Shown: piece after piece, positions 11,095-22,365 of the stretch
Numbering within the stretch: the stretch's first letter is position 1
Layout of the letters: the number at the start of each line of letters is the position of its first letter
Origin: Triatoma infestans
Taxonomy: Eukaryota; Arthropoda; Insecta; Hemiptera; Reduviidae
Length of the DNA stretch: 64,000 bases
Direction of reading: 5' to 3'
Assembly (NCBI GenBank): GCA_011037195.1
Contig: JAAEAF010002700.1
Coordinates: forward strand, 1 to 64,000
The notes under the pieces: model-generated
Told to the model about the DNA's origin: nothing
Seen by the model: the letters and a program-made list of their open reading frames with translations, nothing else
The model's database searches: none
Made by a program: the position numbers and the translations under genes

Positions 11095-11640
11095 AGGCCC
11101 CCGGTCTTGACCTCATACCCAATGAGGCTTTTAAACTATTAACTCCCTCCTGGGAACATTATCTGTTACAATTATTTAAAGTAATTTGGAATGAAGAAAA
11201 AATCCCTCAGTCCGGTCAAGCTAAAAATGTTTTATAAGATCGTTGGGGCCCCAAAGACCCGCTTAATTACAGAGGCATTGCCCTTATCAATAATAACTTA
11301 AAGTTATTTACGGAAATATTGTATGAGCGCATACTCAGTTGGTCTGAACAATTTTCCTTAATTCCCGAGGAACAGTGCGGCTTCAGACCGGGTAGGGGAT
11401 GGATGTATGGATGCGATTTTTAGTTTTTCAAGCGCGATAAATCTTAATTTCAGATTTAGTAAAAGACGTGTTTATATAATTTTTGGGATTTCAAACGCGC
11501 ATTCGACTCGGTGCCTCATAATTTACTATTTAATAAATTATATAAATTAGGTATTAGTGCTAAACTGATACAAGTTATTAAAGCACTGTATGAATATGCA
11601 TCACTAACCTTAACAGAACTCATGACTTTTTAAATTCCAT
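11095..11640 (+). pseudogene. Non-LTR retrotransposon reverse transcriptase, N-terminal part, broken
   Basis: Translation with frameshifts gives RT segments in the expected order. 'APGLDLIPNEAFK' (from 11097) is the KSPGPD-like motif. 'NYRGIALINNNLKLFTEIL' (about 11261-11320) is RT motif 1-2. 'IPEEQCGFRPGRG' (about 11362-11400) is the GFR motif. 'FDSVPHNLLFNKLYKLGI' (about 11502-11555) is the motif A region. A stop sits at about 11233 and at least one further frame change is needed. The catalytic ADD box is not reached. The sequence type differs from the I-like LINE family in this window. It is joined directly to a fragment of that other family at about 11645. Confidence 0.75.
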
Positions 11641-11644
11641 TAAC

Positions 11645-12022
11645 TGTCACGGAATTCTCTAACGCATGTGGATCCCTTACTGGGCATTTTGGCTTAAAGA
11701 CACATTATCTACGTGATAGGGGCTTATGTTAAAACCCTTTTCTAGTGTTTGTGAGGCAGAGAAAGAAATACCCAAACGTTTCATAAACAGATTGTTTGCT
11801 TTGTGAGGAAATTAAGAACCTAAGATCGGAACAGGATTGCTGAGGAAGAGCTTAGGCTATTTCTCTAAGATTATGGCCCATTTATTGTGAATGTTACGCG
11901 GTCTGGGGTCTTATTCTAGACCTAGTAGTTGTAATTTTTTTTGGGCCGGTTATACGGGGCCAGATAGGCTTTGGATAGCATAAGGTTTGGTTAACCTCCC
12001 CTCTTTGGAATAATAATAATAG
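11645..12022 (+). pseudogene. 3' end of I-like LINE, fused to a different RT fragment
   Basis: Corresponds to the 3' end of the LINE at 48432-49618 (shared 'CTCACTGGGCATTGTGG'-like block near 11675, the Cys/His region, and the GGGCC-rich 3' UTR) and ends in an (AAT)n tail at 12006-12021. Stops and frameshifts are frequent. It begins exactly where the preceding RT fragment of another family ends. This suggests either template switching during reverse transcription or an insertion followed by deletion. Confidence 0.75.
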
Positions 12023-12074
12023 GCATCTAATAAAAACTCACTTTTTCATTCATTAAATTTCAAACAGATAAAAT

Positions 12075-12402
12075 TTAACGATGGTTCACTTAATGACATA
12101 ATTTCATAAAAACTACATTACTACTCCTAATGTTTGCTAAAAAATTTGAACTATTTTTATTAACAATTGTTCCACATTATCGACAATGGCTACAATTAAC
12201 CGTAAAAAAAACTTCATAGTATTAAGCAAACATTAAGCCTCCACCAAAAACCATTAGCTGAAATTTAACTAGCCTTAATGATTGGCTTATAGCTGACAAA
12301 TGCCTGTTACAGTTATGGTTAACGACACAATTATTATAACTACCAACCCTATTGTTAGGGGAAGTTTTTACTACGCCCTTTCACCAGAATTACCATCGTT
12401 AA
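12075..12402. mobile_element. MITE candidate with TTAA flanks
   Basis: TTAA followed by CGATGGT at 12075-12085 is mirrored by ACCATCG followed by TTAA at 12392-12402. TTAA duplications are typical of piggyBac-type transposons. The inverted repeat is only 7 bp beyond TTAA and lacks the usual CCC start, so chance is possible in AT-rich DNA. Inside, TAATGTTTGCT (about 12129) and AGCAAACATTA (about 12223) form a second inverted pair. Confidence 0.3.
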
Positions 12403-12454
12403 TAATAATTATTAAATAATTACACAAAATTAACCAAAGATTGGGACTCGTAGT

Positions 12455-13360
12455 AATTTTTACTTTCTCTTATACCTTGTAACAGTAAGTTTCGCGTTCG
12501 TGCCAAATTTTCGAAATTTCGTTTTCACCGGAAATACATATTTTGAGGTCACATGAGTTCGAAAAAAATGTTTTTTACGATTGGCTTGTATGTGCGTGTG
12601 TGTCCGTTTCAACAGAATATCTCAAAAATCAATGTCTCAGAAAACTCAAGACTTTGTATTGCGTGTATATACTACCACCACATCTGATATGAAGTTTTTC
12701 GGACAAAATCCGCCAACCGAAAGAGCTACATTACTGAATGTATTACGCAATTTTCTTGAAAACGTTTCCAACAATTTTTCTTGGAGTAAACTTCGAATAC
12801 TATCTAGATACATACTTGTTACTTATATGAAACATTTTCCAGGGAACATGTGACTTTTTTTGGGGGAATATCTGAGGGTACAGTAGCGTTTAGCAAACCT
12901 CTAAGTACCATTTCAGTACAATGTGTATGGTTCTTTCATGCTTATACTATTAATATACATTAATTAGAAGCATTGCTAGTATTTCAAATTTGAAACAATC
13001 GGTTAATCGGAAATACGAATTTACAGAGTAGGGTATTTGAGTTTTTTGAACCTCGAACGATTTTCTTTAAACTTGGAGTGTTATATACCAATTACTTTCA
13101 TTTTTAAAACTTTTTTTGAAAACTGATTTTTGGAGGTATTCTGGGGAATTGTCAGTTTGATTAAACTGCCGCTACAAGCTTTTTAGTTGAGACAGGGGCT
13201 CTGCCGGACAGTTAAGCTCAGATACCCATGGATTACCTCTCCCAGTTTTTTGTAGCAACCCCAATTAAACGTTTGTACACATTATAATTATAGAGAAAAT
13301 GTTTTCCATTGAATAATTGTAGTAAGAGAAAGTGGTGTGAGTGTTTCACACCAGATTTCT
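12455..13360 (-). repeat. Rep-A repeat, complete copy
   Basis: On the minus strand the 5' hairpin AAATCTGGTGTGAAACACTC lies at the right end (about 13335-13357), followed by ACTTTCTCTTACT. The 3' end lies at the left, with CTTTCTCTTA at 12463. Internal boxes are in the family order. No CA microsatellite longer than a few units is present. Short frames in it are shared by other copies and are not genes. Confidence 0.75.
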
Positions 13361-14135
13361 AAGAGAAATAATCCATAAGAGAAATAATTATGTTTCTCTT
13401 ATGGACATAAAAACGATGTAAGAAAAACCATGTGTAGGGACATTAACCTCGGTCGTAATACCTAGGTAATCTGCTACTAAGTATATTAGGAAGGGTTTTT
13501 CCTTCAGAGAAATATCATTTCCCACCACAAAAGTACAACTTTCACTGAGCTGGCTATAAAAATTCTTTCTTTGTGAAAATCCTCTACTAAACGAGTATTT
13601 TCTTCCTTTTCAATGAATAAATCTATGTTTCCTTTTTACTAAATGGTCATTTCCCTTTTAGGTTTGTTCCATTATCCCAGTAGTGAATGGTTACTGCTGT
13701 CGTTGTTGTTGCTATGGTTGTTATCGATTTTAATTTTTTGGAAATATAATTCGATCCTAAAACTTATTGCACACTCAATTATGGCAGTTGCTCCAATTTT
13801 TTGTTCATCTTACAATGGCAAAATTTTCTTCCAAAACCTTGAATGATTGCATTAAATTAATTGCTCTTATTAATAATTATGTGGGAAGTTGGAGCGTAGT
13901 ATATATTAAAATTGCATTTCGAATGGAACAGTTTCCACAGATCACGCTCATTCAATCAAGTATCTTCGAAAAATATGAATAAAAATAATACGACTTCATA
14001 ATGTAAACAAACGTTTATTTTCTTTAGAAGAAGAAAATTTGAATGTAAATAATAAAAAGCACCTACTTATAATTGACTAATCCGTACAAACATATCATTC
14101 ATACTACATGTTCAGTTACCTTCAGTTTATATGAA
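13361..14135. other. AT-rich stretch, no gene recognised
   Basis: Nothing beyond short chance frames is seen. Confidence 0.5.
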
Positions 14136-14139
14136 TTGA

Positions 14140-14706
14140 AAAATCTAAAGTTTTACGACTTTTTAGGGGGGGGGCGGAGGCATAAACTCTAAAATTCTTC
14201 ATAAATAAATTTTCTCGGAAGAATTTCGGAAGTTTAATGAAACTCGTCAGTATTTTTATTGCAGATACTGAACAAAAACTATTCCGTAAAATCGCACTTC
14301 CGGTCAACCAATTTTTTTTTCCAAACTTGGAATTTTGGCATCTCATTTCATTGTAATAAATATAAATTGGTAGATATCTCTGAAATGAATTTTCCCGGGG
14401 AAAAAATGTTTTAAATAATAGTTGTAGCTCTTTGTATGTGTAGTTAATATTAAAAGTTTAATGAAAATCGTTGGAGTCATTTTTTTAAGAAAATTGCACA
14501 CAAAAAAAAACTTGAAAAATTCATTCAATAGTTACTTCCGGTTTCTGATCAAAACCTTATTGTCGGGTCCTATGACAGCATTTAAACTAAATATTAAGTT
14601 TCTGCAATAATAAGAACTTTCTGCAATTTTCACTTTTTGAATTATGCTGACCACACACACTCACGCACACATACACCACACCTCACGCACACATACACAC
14701 ACACAC

Positions 14707-14742
<36 letters not shown>

Positions 14743-15005
14743 ATATATAATAATATAGATATATAAATACTTTCTCTTACCAGCAGCAAAGAAGTAGCAC
14801 CATAAGGGGACTCTTATCGTCAAAGCGCTTGTAGAATTCTCTACAATGAATTTTCCCCGAAAAAAATGTTTCGAATAAAAGTTATAGACTTTTACAAGTA
14901 TAATTCAAGTATAGTAATTGTAATTGTACCAAACTGAAGCAAATCCTTGGAATGATTTATTTATAAAATTAAAAATCCTGTTTTAAAAATTGATTTTAAT
15001 GAACT
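14140..15005 (+). repeat. Rep-A fragments around a large CA/TA microsatellite
   Basis: Contains the CGCACTTCCGGTCAACC box (14294), the CATTTCATTGTAATAA variant box (about 14344), the TTTCCCGGGG box, and a compound (AC)n/(TA)n microsatellite at 14650-14750. A CTTTCTCTTAC motif at 14770 and further family blocks to about 15000 follow. Confidence 0.6.
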
Positions 15006-15439
15006 TGAAAGTGATTACGAAACCTTATTCCGGATGTGGGAATGAAATTATATTAAAAATATTATTATTATATCTATTTACATGAGCATCACTGTACCGG
15101 GATTCCTAACCCAAGGTCGTGTGTTAGCATTAATGGGGAAGTTGTGATTACACTAAGCCAAAACCTTTCTTACAATGCTTGCAGTACAGCATTTCTGCAT
15201 TACGCTTACCGTTAGTCTTGCAGCAGAAGTTTTTCTTCTACTAGTTACCAATCCTTTATAATTAAACGCAAGAAACGACAACAGGAAGTATTTCAACTTG
15301 TTGCAGCTTTTATATATATATCTATATATATGTATTCCTTCAGTATTTTCGTTCCTTATCAGCCATCGTTTGAACTAATTTGTGATCCAATGAGACGCTA
15401 GATCTACTTATAATCTTTGCCTTGCTTCTTTAAACTTAT
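15006..15439. other. AT-rich spacer
   Basis: No feature is recognised. Confidence 0.45.
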
Positions 15440-15605
15440 AAGTTTCCCGGGAAAATTCATTTCAGAGGTATCTACCAATTTATATTTATTACAATGAAAT
15501 GAGATGCTAAAATTCCAAGTTAGGAAAAAAAAAACTGCTTGACCGGAAGTGCGATTTTACGGAATATTTTTTTTTCAGTTTCTGCAATAAAAATTGTGTT
15601 CAAAC
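15440..15605 (-). repeat. Rep-A fragment, inverted partner of 14255-14405
   Basis: Reverse-complement match to the 14255-14405 module, including the variant CATTTCATTGTAATAA box not seen in other copies. The two may derive from one local inverted duplication. Confidence 0.6.
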
Positions 15606-16789
15606 CCTTTTGTTAATAAGGACATCGTTGGTAAACTAGTATTCATATAAACGATGCAAATTTTACAACAAAAAAATTTACAAATTCAAAATGTACTTTG
15701 ATTAAACAAAAAATACAAAAAAAGAAAAAAAAAGAAAATAACCAATCGTCATATTCCCTTATTTTTACTGTCCATTATAGGCAACAATAGTTGCTCGGAA
15801 CAATCGATTATCTCAATCGATACATTATATTATACATTCAGCTAGTTCACTCACTTAGTTGTACATATACACATCTCCTCCACACCCTCCTATAACAACC
15901 CGTTTACAAAACCCTTTATCCAAAGCCAGGAGTGTGTACAACACTATTGGAACCGGCTATTGGAACTTAGTCGACAGCTGGGTTATGTTAGTATCGCCAT
16001 ATTTCGTAGACCACAACGATCGTGTACATACATGTTCAGACATGTAGCTTTCTCTCTCTCTCTCTCGCTTTTGTGTAATTACTATCGGAGATAATAGTAG
16101 TTCTATTTGCATTCATAGCTGCTGTTATTCAAATCAGTGGAATTTAGATATTGATATTATTATAGAATTATACTATTTCAAATTTGATTGTTGTAAAACT
16201 ATTCAATTATGATTACTTTTTGTTTAACCTTCAGGAAATCTAATAAAAAAATTCAAGATATCTAAACTTTAAAGAAAGCTCAGACTTAGCTAAGCATTCC
16301 TCGTTGAATGAAGGGTCAAGTTTTTTAAAGAAACGTTGGGTTTTTATAAAGAAAGTTTATGAAAATAAAATGGACAAATTCACAAAAAAAACAAAGAGAA
16401 AAATAGCAAAGTTTTATTTTGAAGATTAAAGATCCATTAATTCAAAATTACGTGTCGGCAACATTAAGAAATAGTCACTCAGTATCAACGATTCCTCGCT
16501 TGACAGAATGTTTCTCTTCGGTAACACTCTGTAACTGACTTATGACGATCTGTTAGATCATTTGCAGTCAGTTCATCAAACATATACAACACAGTGTCCA
16601 AGAAGAAGCAGGAACCCGTATACCTGTAGACTGCACGTCATTGCAGCGTATTTTGAGACACAGATCTTTTTCCACACAAATTAAGTTCATACAGAACTTA
16701 AAACCAATATAACTTTTGGATAATCTTGAATATCTCAAAAAACAAAAAAAACAAACTTGATAATCTGTTTAGAAATCCTGATTAAATCG
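15606..16789. other. AT-rich stretch, no gene recognised
   Basis: Only short frames without recognised relatives, and a (TC)n run near 16050-16066. Confidence 0.5.
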
Positions 16790-17279
16790 TAACAATCGGA
16801 AGTGCGATTTGAAGTAATGTTTCTTTTTCCATTTATTTGCATTTTGCTAGAAAATGATTCCCTCGAGTTCTTCTTAAACTTCTTATCCTATATACCGTTT
16901 GTAATTCTATTACTTAATATTAGAAGCATTTCTCCAAGACATGGAGTTTGTTGTTTCACAAAAATCAACATTGATTTTTTGTGCATTGGACTGAATTTTT
17001 GAACTAAACTTTCGTAAAGCTGCATTTCCGGTTGATCGATTTTAACCGAAATCTTCTTGTCAAATCCGGTGGTACTACCAAAACAGAATTCCAAGTTAGA
17101 GCTCCCTGCAAGTTTTCGATTTTGAGATATTTTGTTCACACACACAGAGCGCATAGCTAAGAACATTTTTTTCATACTTCAGAGGATCTCAAAGTGTTTG
17201 GTGCCGGCGAAAATGCACGATTTCGAAAATTTGACGCGATCGCATGCTTCCTGTGACCAACAGTAAAAAAAAGTAAAAA
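16790..17279 (+). repeat. Rep-A repeat, 3' part
   Basis: Family boxes in order: a CCGGTTGATCGATTTT box (about 17026), a GAGATATTTTGTTCACACACA box (about 17123) and a CAGAGGATCTCAAA box (about 17180). A decayed end AAGTAAAAATT lies at about 17270. Confidence 0.6.
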
Positions 17280-18170
17280 TTTAGGAGAGTTATTAATTAA
17301 ATATAACATCTGTTTAATCAAATTTCAACCTTGTTGATTTAATTAATTAAACTAACATATGGTCTATCCTTCCAAGTTTCACTTCACACAACATAATTGC
17401 TTTCTAAAACCAGCTGATTATATTTTTGTGAAATAACTCCCAGCTAATACAAACAAAAACAAAAAGAAACGTCTTAGATTATAAATAACCTGTAATACAA
17501 TATAATATAATTGATACATCATTTTATATATTTAGGATGACCTGCGCGCCCTTCTTATCCACAATTTTCTACTTTATATACTATATGTTTTACAAGACAA
17601 CTTGATATCAAGACGTCTTGTCAGTTTTGTTATCTGACATGGTGTCAGTTTTAGGGTTATTTGTATTTCATATCTTGGCTTCGTATTACAAACAAGCTCG
17701 TACAGATTTTGTAAACAAACTTTTATCTTTTGAGCATATATATATATAACATAATATACAATACTTATTTAATATCTGGTTAAATGCACAATATTTAGAT
17801 TTATATATAAATACGGATGGTTGTATGTATGTACATATATCATACAGAAGCATTTTTCTTCTGTTCTCCTAGTGCTTGATATTTACTTATTGTTTTTTTT
17901 TTGTGTTGCATTGAAAACTTTTCACTATGACTAGTAGGCCCTTTTTTTTTTAAAAAAAAAAGTCTTCACAAGTATTGGTTTAACTTAAAAAAAAAAAATG
18001 AAGATGGAATTAAATAAACTTAAAAGTTGGAGTTTTACTTAAACATGTGGCTGACCTTAATTATATGGAACCGTAGATCGAAATGACACTCTAGAGTAGC
18101 GGATCCTGCCAGCGTCACTTTAATTAAAAAAAAAAAAAAATTGCGTTAAATAATTTTTTTTTTTTTAAGA
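17280..18170. other. AT-rich stretch with homopolymer runs
   Basis: No gene is recognised. Several A and T runs of ten or more bases occur at 17890-18165. Confidence 0.5.
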
Positions 18171-18174
18171 GTTC

Positions 18175-18905
18175 CTCAATGCTGAGGTTTTCCTCAACCA
18201 AATATTTCTTTTAATCCCGGATATCCTCTTCTCTCAGTCCGTAACCGTGGAGGCTTTCTCGGACGCCATCTATCCACTTTTCCCTGGTCTGCTCCTTCTC
18301 CTTCTTCCCACGGCTTCCCAGTCTAGGATCTCTTTAGCCATTCTTCCATCTTCCATTCTTTTTACATGGCCATGCTATCCAACTCTTTTCCTCCACCTTC
18401 TGCAGCACATTTTTTGAAAAGTTCATTTTCTTTCTTATTTCTTCGTTTCTTACTCTTTCAAGCCTGGATATCCATGCTGCACTTCTCCAGCAATCCATCT
18501 CGGTAGCCAGAAGCTTTTTCCTTAAAGCCTTATTCAAGGTCCAAGTCTTAGCGGCATATAGTACTATAATTTTTACCAGGATGTTATATATTTTTTTTGG
18601 TGCTATTTAGAATATTGCCGCTCCATAATACGGGGTTCAGTATGCCGATTGCTCTTTTCGCGCTTATATACCTTTGCAACACGTTATTTTTACTAGAAGC
18701 ATCCTTAGTTTTTGAATAGCTCAACCCTTGGGATTTTTATGCCTTCTACAGTGAGGTCTTCTTCGCTTGTTGTCGACATATACTCAGTTTTTCCTGTATT
18801 TATCGCTATACCCCATTTTTGATATGCCTCTATTACTTTGCGCATCATATATTCCATGTCCTCCCGATTTTGGACTATTATCACTAGTCGTCTGCAAATA
18901 GCAGT
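18175..18905 (-). pseudogene. RTE-like LINE reverse transcriptase, C-terminal half, broken
   Basis: On the minus strand, translation with frame changes gives the C-terminal half of an RT of the kind seen in RTE-like elements. A 'CRRLVIIVQNREDMEYMMRK'-like region follows the catalytic ADD box position (about 18860-18905). Then come 'YQKWGIAINTGKTEYM' (about 18780-18830), 'LNKALRKKLLATEMDCWRS' (about 18480-18537), 'ERVRNEEIRKKM' (about 18420-18460) and a GHV-R-R-PGK-W tail to about 18240. Stops and frameshifts occur throughout. There is no endonuclease domain and no 5' end, so it is a dead truncated copy. Confidence 0.75.
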
Positions 18906-18975
18906 TAAAAATATAGATATACTGCGTTAAACAATTTGAGCTGAAGCCAGGGTGAAAGGAGCAAGGCTATATATA

Positions 18976-19860
18976 CAGCGTGTCCCAAGGTATTATGGAT
19001 AACGACTTTTTCTCTGAAACTAAGATAGCTAGAAAAAACTAAAAAATACGTGTCCCCGTAGTTTTTGTTAGAAATCCAAATTTAATTTGCAAATTTGTTT
19101 TGGTGCTTCCAGAAGCGAGATACAGGCACCAACTTCATTTTTTCAAATGGGGAGGTGTGGTTTTTATTTAAGAAATAGATTCCTCTATTTTTTGTAAGAA
19201 AAATTTACTTGAACGGTTTTTTTACTTTGAGCGATATTTTACAAGTTATGAATGAAAACATGATTCCTATAAAAAATTTCAAAATGATATTATAACGGTT
19301 TTTTGATTGAATAAGAAGAAATACTATTTTATTATAAATTTTACTTCTCATTAATTACAGATCTTGCTCGAACTGGCCCCACCATTAGAGATGTATTTCT
19401 TTGGTCGTAAGGTACAATTGGCTGGAAAAAGCATGTGTATGCATCTCTAATGGTGGGGGCCAGTTCGAGCAAGATCTGTAATTATGAGGAGTAAAATTTA
19501 TAATAAAATAGTACTTTTCTTCTTATTCAATCAAAAAACCGTTATAATATCATTTTGAAATTTCTTATAGGAATCATGTTTTCATTCATAACTTGTAAAA
19601 TATCGCTCAGAAAAAAAAACCGTTCAAGTAAATTTTTCTTACAAAAAATAGAGGAATCTATTTCTTAAATAAAAACCACACCTCCCCATTTGAAAAAATG
19701 AAGTTGGTGCCTGTATCTCGCTTCTCGAAGCACCAAAACAAATTTGCAAATTAAATTTGGATTTCTAACAAAAACTACGGGGACACGTATTTTTTAGTTT
19801 TTTTCTAGCTATCTTAGTTTTCGAGAAAAAGTCGTTATCCATATACTTTGGGACACCCTT
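18976..19860. mobile_element. Long hairpin (foldback) element, about 418-bp arms
   Basis: Left arm 18976-19393 and right arm 19442-19860 are near-perfect reverse complements, separated by a 48-bp loop. The outer ends carry GTGTCCCAA / TTGGGACACC, and both sides abut TA (18974-18975 and 19861-19862) within TATATA runs. A TA target with ends of this type fits a Tc1/mariner-type non-autonomous element, by inference. No open frame is present. The arms differ by only a few substitutions and small indels, which suggests a recent origin or repair-driven homogenisation. Confidence 0.85.
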
Positions 19861-19899
19861 TATATATATATTTTAAACTACTTATCTACTGAAAACTAT

Positions 19900-20405
19900 T
19901 GATGCCAAATTTTAATCTTCAAACGAATTTATAAGAAATTTAGAAACTACAACTTTTCCTAGATCTTACTAGAGAAAATTCCGAAATCAATTCAGATATC
20001 TACCTGTAACTATAAAGTTGCGTTTCCCCGTCATAACCGATTTTTTTCCGATTAGAATTCTACCAATTTTTAGGTTTATTTCAATAAAAATTGGCCAATC
20101 TAAATGTTTTATGAACTTTTTCTTCCTATTTAAATTTGTCCGGCAAGTCATTAACACGGTAAGTCGATAACTCAGAATTTGTGAACTTTTGCCACGCGCA
20201 AGAAAATAATTTCGCCACCTATTGCTGTAGGATGTGCGGTGAATGTAACTTTATAGCCACACTGCCTTACTCAAATTATACAACTAAACTCTTCAAACAA
20301 ACAGAAAAAAGAAGAAGCAGATCGATTTCTAAGAACCACTTATTCTTATTTTGGACTCGAAACTTGATCGCAATACTTCCTTTTAGCAGCATAAAGGTAT
20401 AAAAC
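19900..20405 (+). repeat. Decayed Rep-A-like sequence
   Basis: Weak matches only: a 'gttgcgtttcc-cg...accgattttttt' box near 20020-20050 and GATCGCAATACTTCC at about 20368. The frame at 20181-20402 shares nothing with known proteins. Confidence 0.35.
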
Positions 20406-20576
20406 AAAAGCTATTAACTTTTATATATTATTTCAATTTGAGAATTGTATTTTTACTTTTATTTACATTTTTGTTTTTAAACATTGGCATAACTGAAATT
20501 TTCTCTTGTATACAATGAAAAAAGAAAATTTCTTGTAAAAATAAATCCTTAGAGGGGGAAAAAATAGCGATCGCAT

Positions 20577-20729
20577 TTACGTAAATTCACCAGTAAAAAT
20601 TCCATTCACTGATTCACCCCCCCCCCAAGTGGCACAAAAAGAAATACGTATAGTTCGATCTCTCTCTCTTTCTGCAGTGAAACAGTGAGGAAACAAAGTT
20701 CCATTCATTTCTGAATAGTTTCCTGAAAT

Positions 20730-20761
<32 letters not shown>

Positions 20762-20824
20762 AAATTTCGTCCAATCATAATAATGAATTTATTTTACCTA
20801 CTTATTTTATTACTTTTTTAATTT
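20577..20824. repeat. CA microsatellite and flanks
   Basis: A poly-C run (about 20618) and a (CA)n run at about 20730-20754; no gene is seen. Confidence 0.6.
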
Positions 20825-21112
20825 TTCCTATTCCTAGAAGCGGAAGTATTGCGATCGTGTCAAATTTTCTAAATTGAATTTTCACCGGAAGTGTACGTTT
20901 TGAGGTTCCCTGAGGGTAAAAAAGAAAAAGCTTTTAGTTAATGATATTCCGTTTTGATACAATCACCGCATCAGACACGTTGGTTTCGCGGTCCAAATCA
21001 ACCAGAAGTGACATTCTACCGAATCATTTTTTTTTCTCCAGTATTTTGCGATTTCCTTGAAAATGGCTTCAACGATTTTCTTTAAACTTCTGCACACAGA
21101 AATGTCTTATCC
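20825..21112 (-). repeat. Rep-A repeat, 3' fragment
   Basis: Minus-strand family boxes include GATCGCAATACTTCCGCTTC (about 20838-20857), the TTTCCGGTGAAAATTCAATT block (about 20876-20895), and the 'gaaaatcgttgaagc' block near 21075-21090. Confidence 0.65.
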
Positions 21113-21129
21113 CCTTTATTTTTGTTTAT

Positions 21130-21570
21130 TTATATTTACATAAACAAAAGGCCAGGGCCACCTCTTCCTGGTATGTTACTCCTTATCTTCCTGTGACAGG
21201 AGATCTATTGGCGACTGGTATTTTAAACGTCTGACAGGAATGTTTGGGGAGAACAGGATTGTGACCTGCGGGTTCGTGTGCGTTCCTAGTTTGCTATAGA
21301 ATCTTTTGTCCGTGCTGCCCTTGTGGTGTTAAGTCGTATACAAATGGGATCTTAGGTCAGTATGTAGCGTCATGTTAGAAACATAGTATGGGCATTTCTG
21401 TTTAGTACGGCTTGTATCCGTTTAGTGTATGTCGGTTTGGCAATTCCCCAAAGTTGTAGTCCGTAGATCCATATTGGTCTGATTATGGGTTTGTAGATTT
21501 GAAGTCTGTTCCTTTGTAGTTGTATCAGGTTCCTTTGGATAGCGTGTTTCCGCGCTGCTTACTTGGGTTG
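21130..21570 (-). pseudogene. Jockey-like LINE RT, C-terminal end, broken
   Basis: On the minus strand, translation gives 'RKHAIQRNLIQLQRN' (about 21510-21560) and 'IYKPIIRPIWIYGLQLWG' (about 21440-21500). The second is the conserved post-palm stretch of Jockey-clade RTs, in which a variable 'YK..I.PIWTYG.QLWG' motif is typical. After a frameshift, a 'TLHTDLRSHLYTT' region and a 'LFSPNIPVRRLKYQSP' region lead to the C-terminus near 21165. Stops interrupt it. It is a 5'-truncated, non-coding relic. Confidence 0.75.
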
Positions 21571-22094
21571 GGTAGAGGATGGAGGGAGGGCAAGAATCTT
21601 TCTTTCGCTCTTTTCTTCCTTTTCTTTCTGAAGTTGATGGCTTCTCTGGGCGGGTGTGAGCGCAAGCTCAGGGACCGCCCGAATGGTGTGGAGAAAAAGA
21701 AAGTTGGTCTATTTTTCAAGTTTAATTTAGATCTTTTGTCAAGTTAGTGTTTTGCTTCGAGCTTTCGTTAGGTGAGTGTTCCAAATCAAACGTCTATCTA
21801 CATAGATAGACAAAGAAATAGGATGTCTTTTTCGTGAGATATGGGAGTATTGTTAGTATACACAGTCGGGCAGTTTGATCGTCTGAGGCTGAATGTTACA
21901 TGTGTAAATTTCGTTTCATTAATTTTGATTTTCCAAAGCTTGAAGTGTTCCTGTATGAAGTTTAAATGGTCCTGTTGCAGTGACGATCACTTCTATTTGA
22001 AACAATTTTTTGTGAAAATTTATTTTTTGGAGTGCTCTAAGAGATCGGTACCCAGTTCATTAACATTTATATGGTTTTACAATATTAAGATGCT
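21571..22094. other. No gene recognised
   Basis: Overlapping frames on both strands near 21520-21750 have no recognised relatives. Confidence 0.45.
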
Positions 22095-22365
22095 AGAAGT
22101 AGCGCTGGAATTCCACATTTGAAGAAAATCGGTTAACTAGAACCTTCCTGAACTGGACATGGAGTTCTATCGAATTTTCTTGGAGACTGCTGGAACAAGC
22201 CGTTCTTCAAATTTGGAATTTTAACCGCACAGATCATAGCGTTTCTGTTATTTGAAACGTTTTTATTGAAACGCACACACAAACAAACAGACCAAGTTCT
22301 AAAAAAACCTGCATTTCTGGACTCAGGGGACTTCAAAACATGAATTTCCGGTGAGAAATATAGGC
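22095..22365 (+). repeat. Rep-A-related fragment
   Basis: Contains a GGAATTTTAACCGCACAGAT box (about 22209) and a CAGGGGACTTCAAAACATGA box (about 22324), both shared with other copies. Confidence 0.5.
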
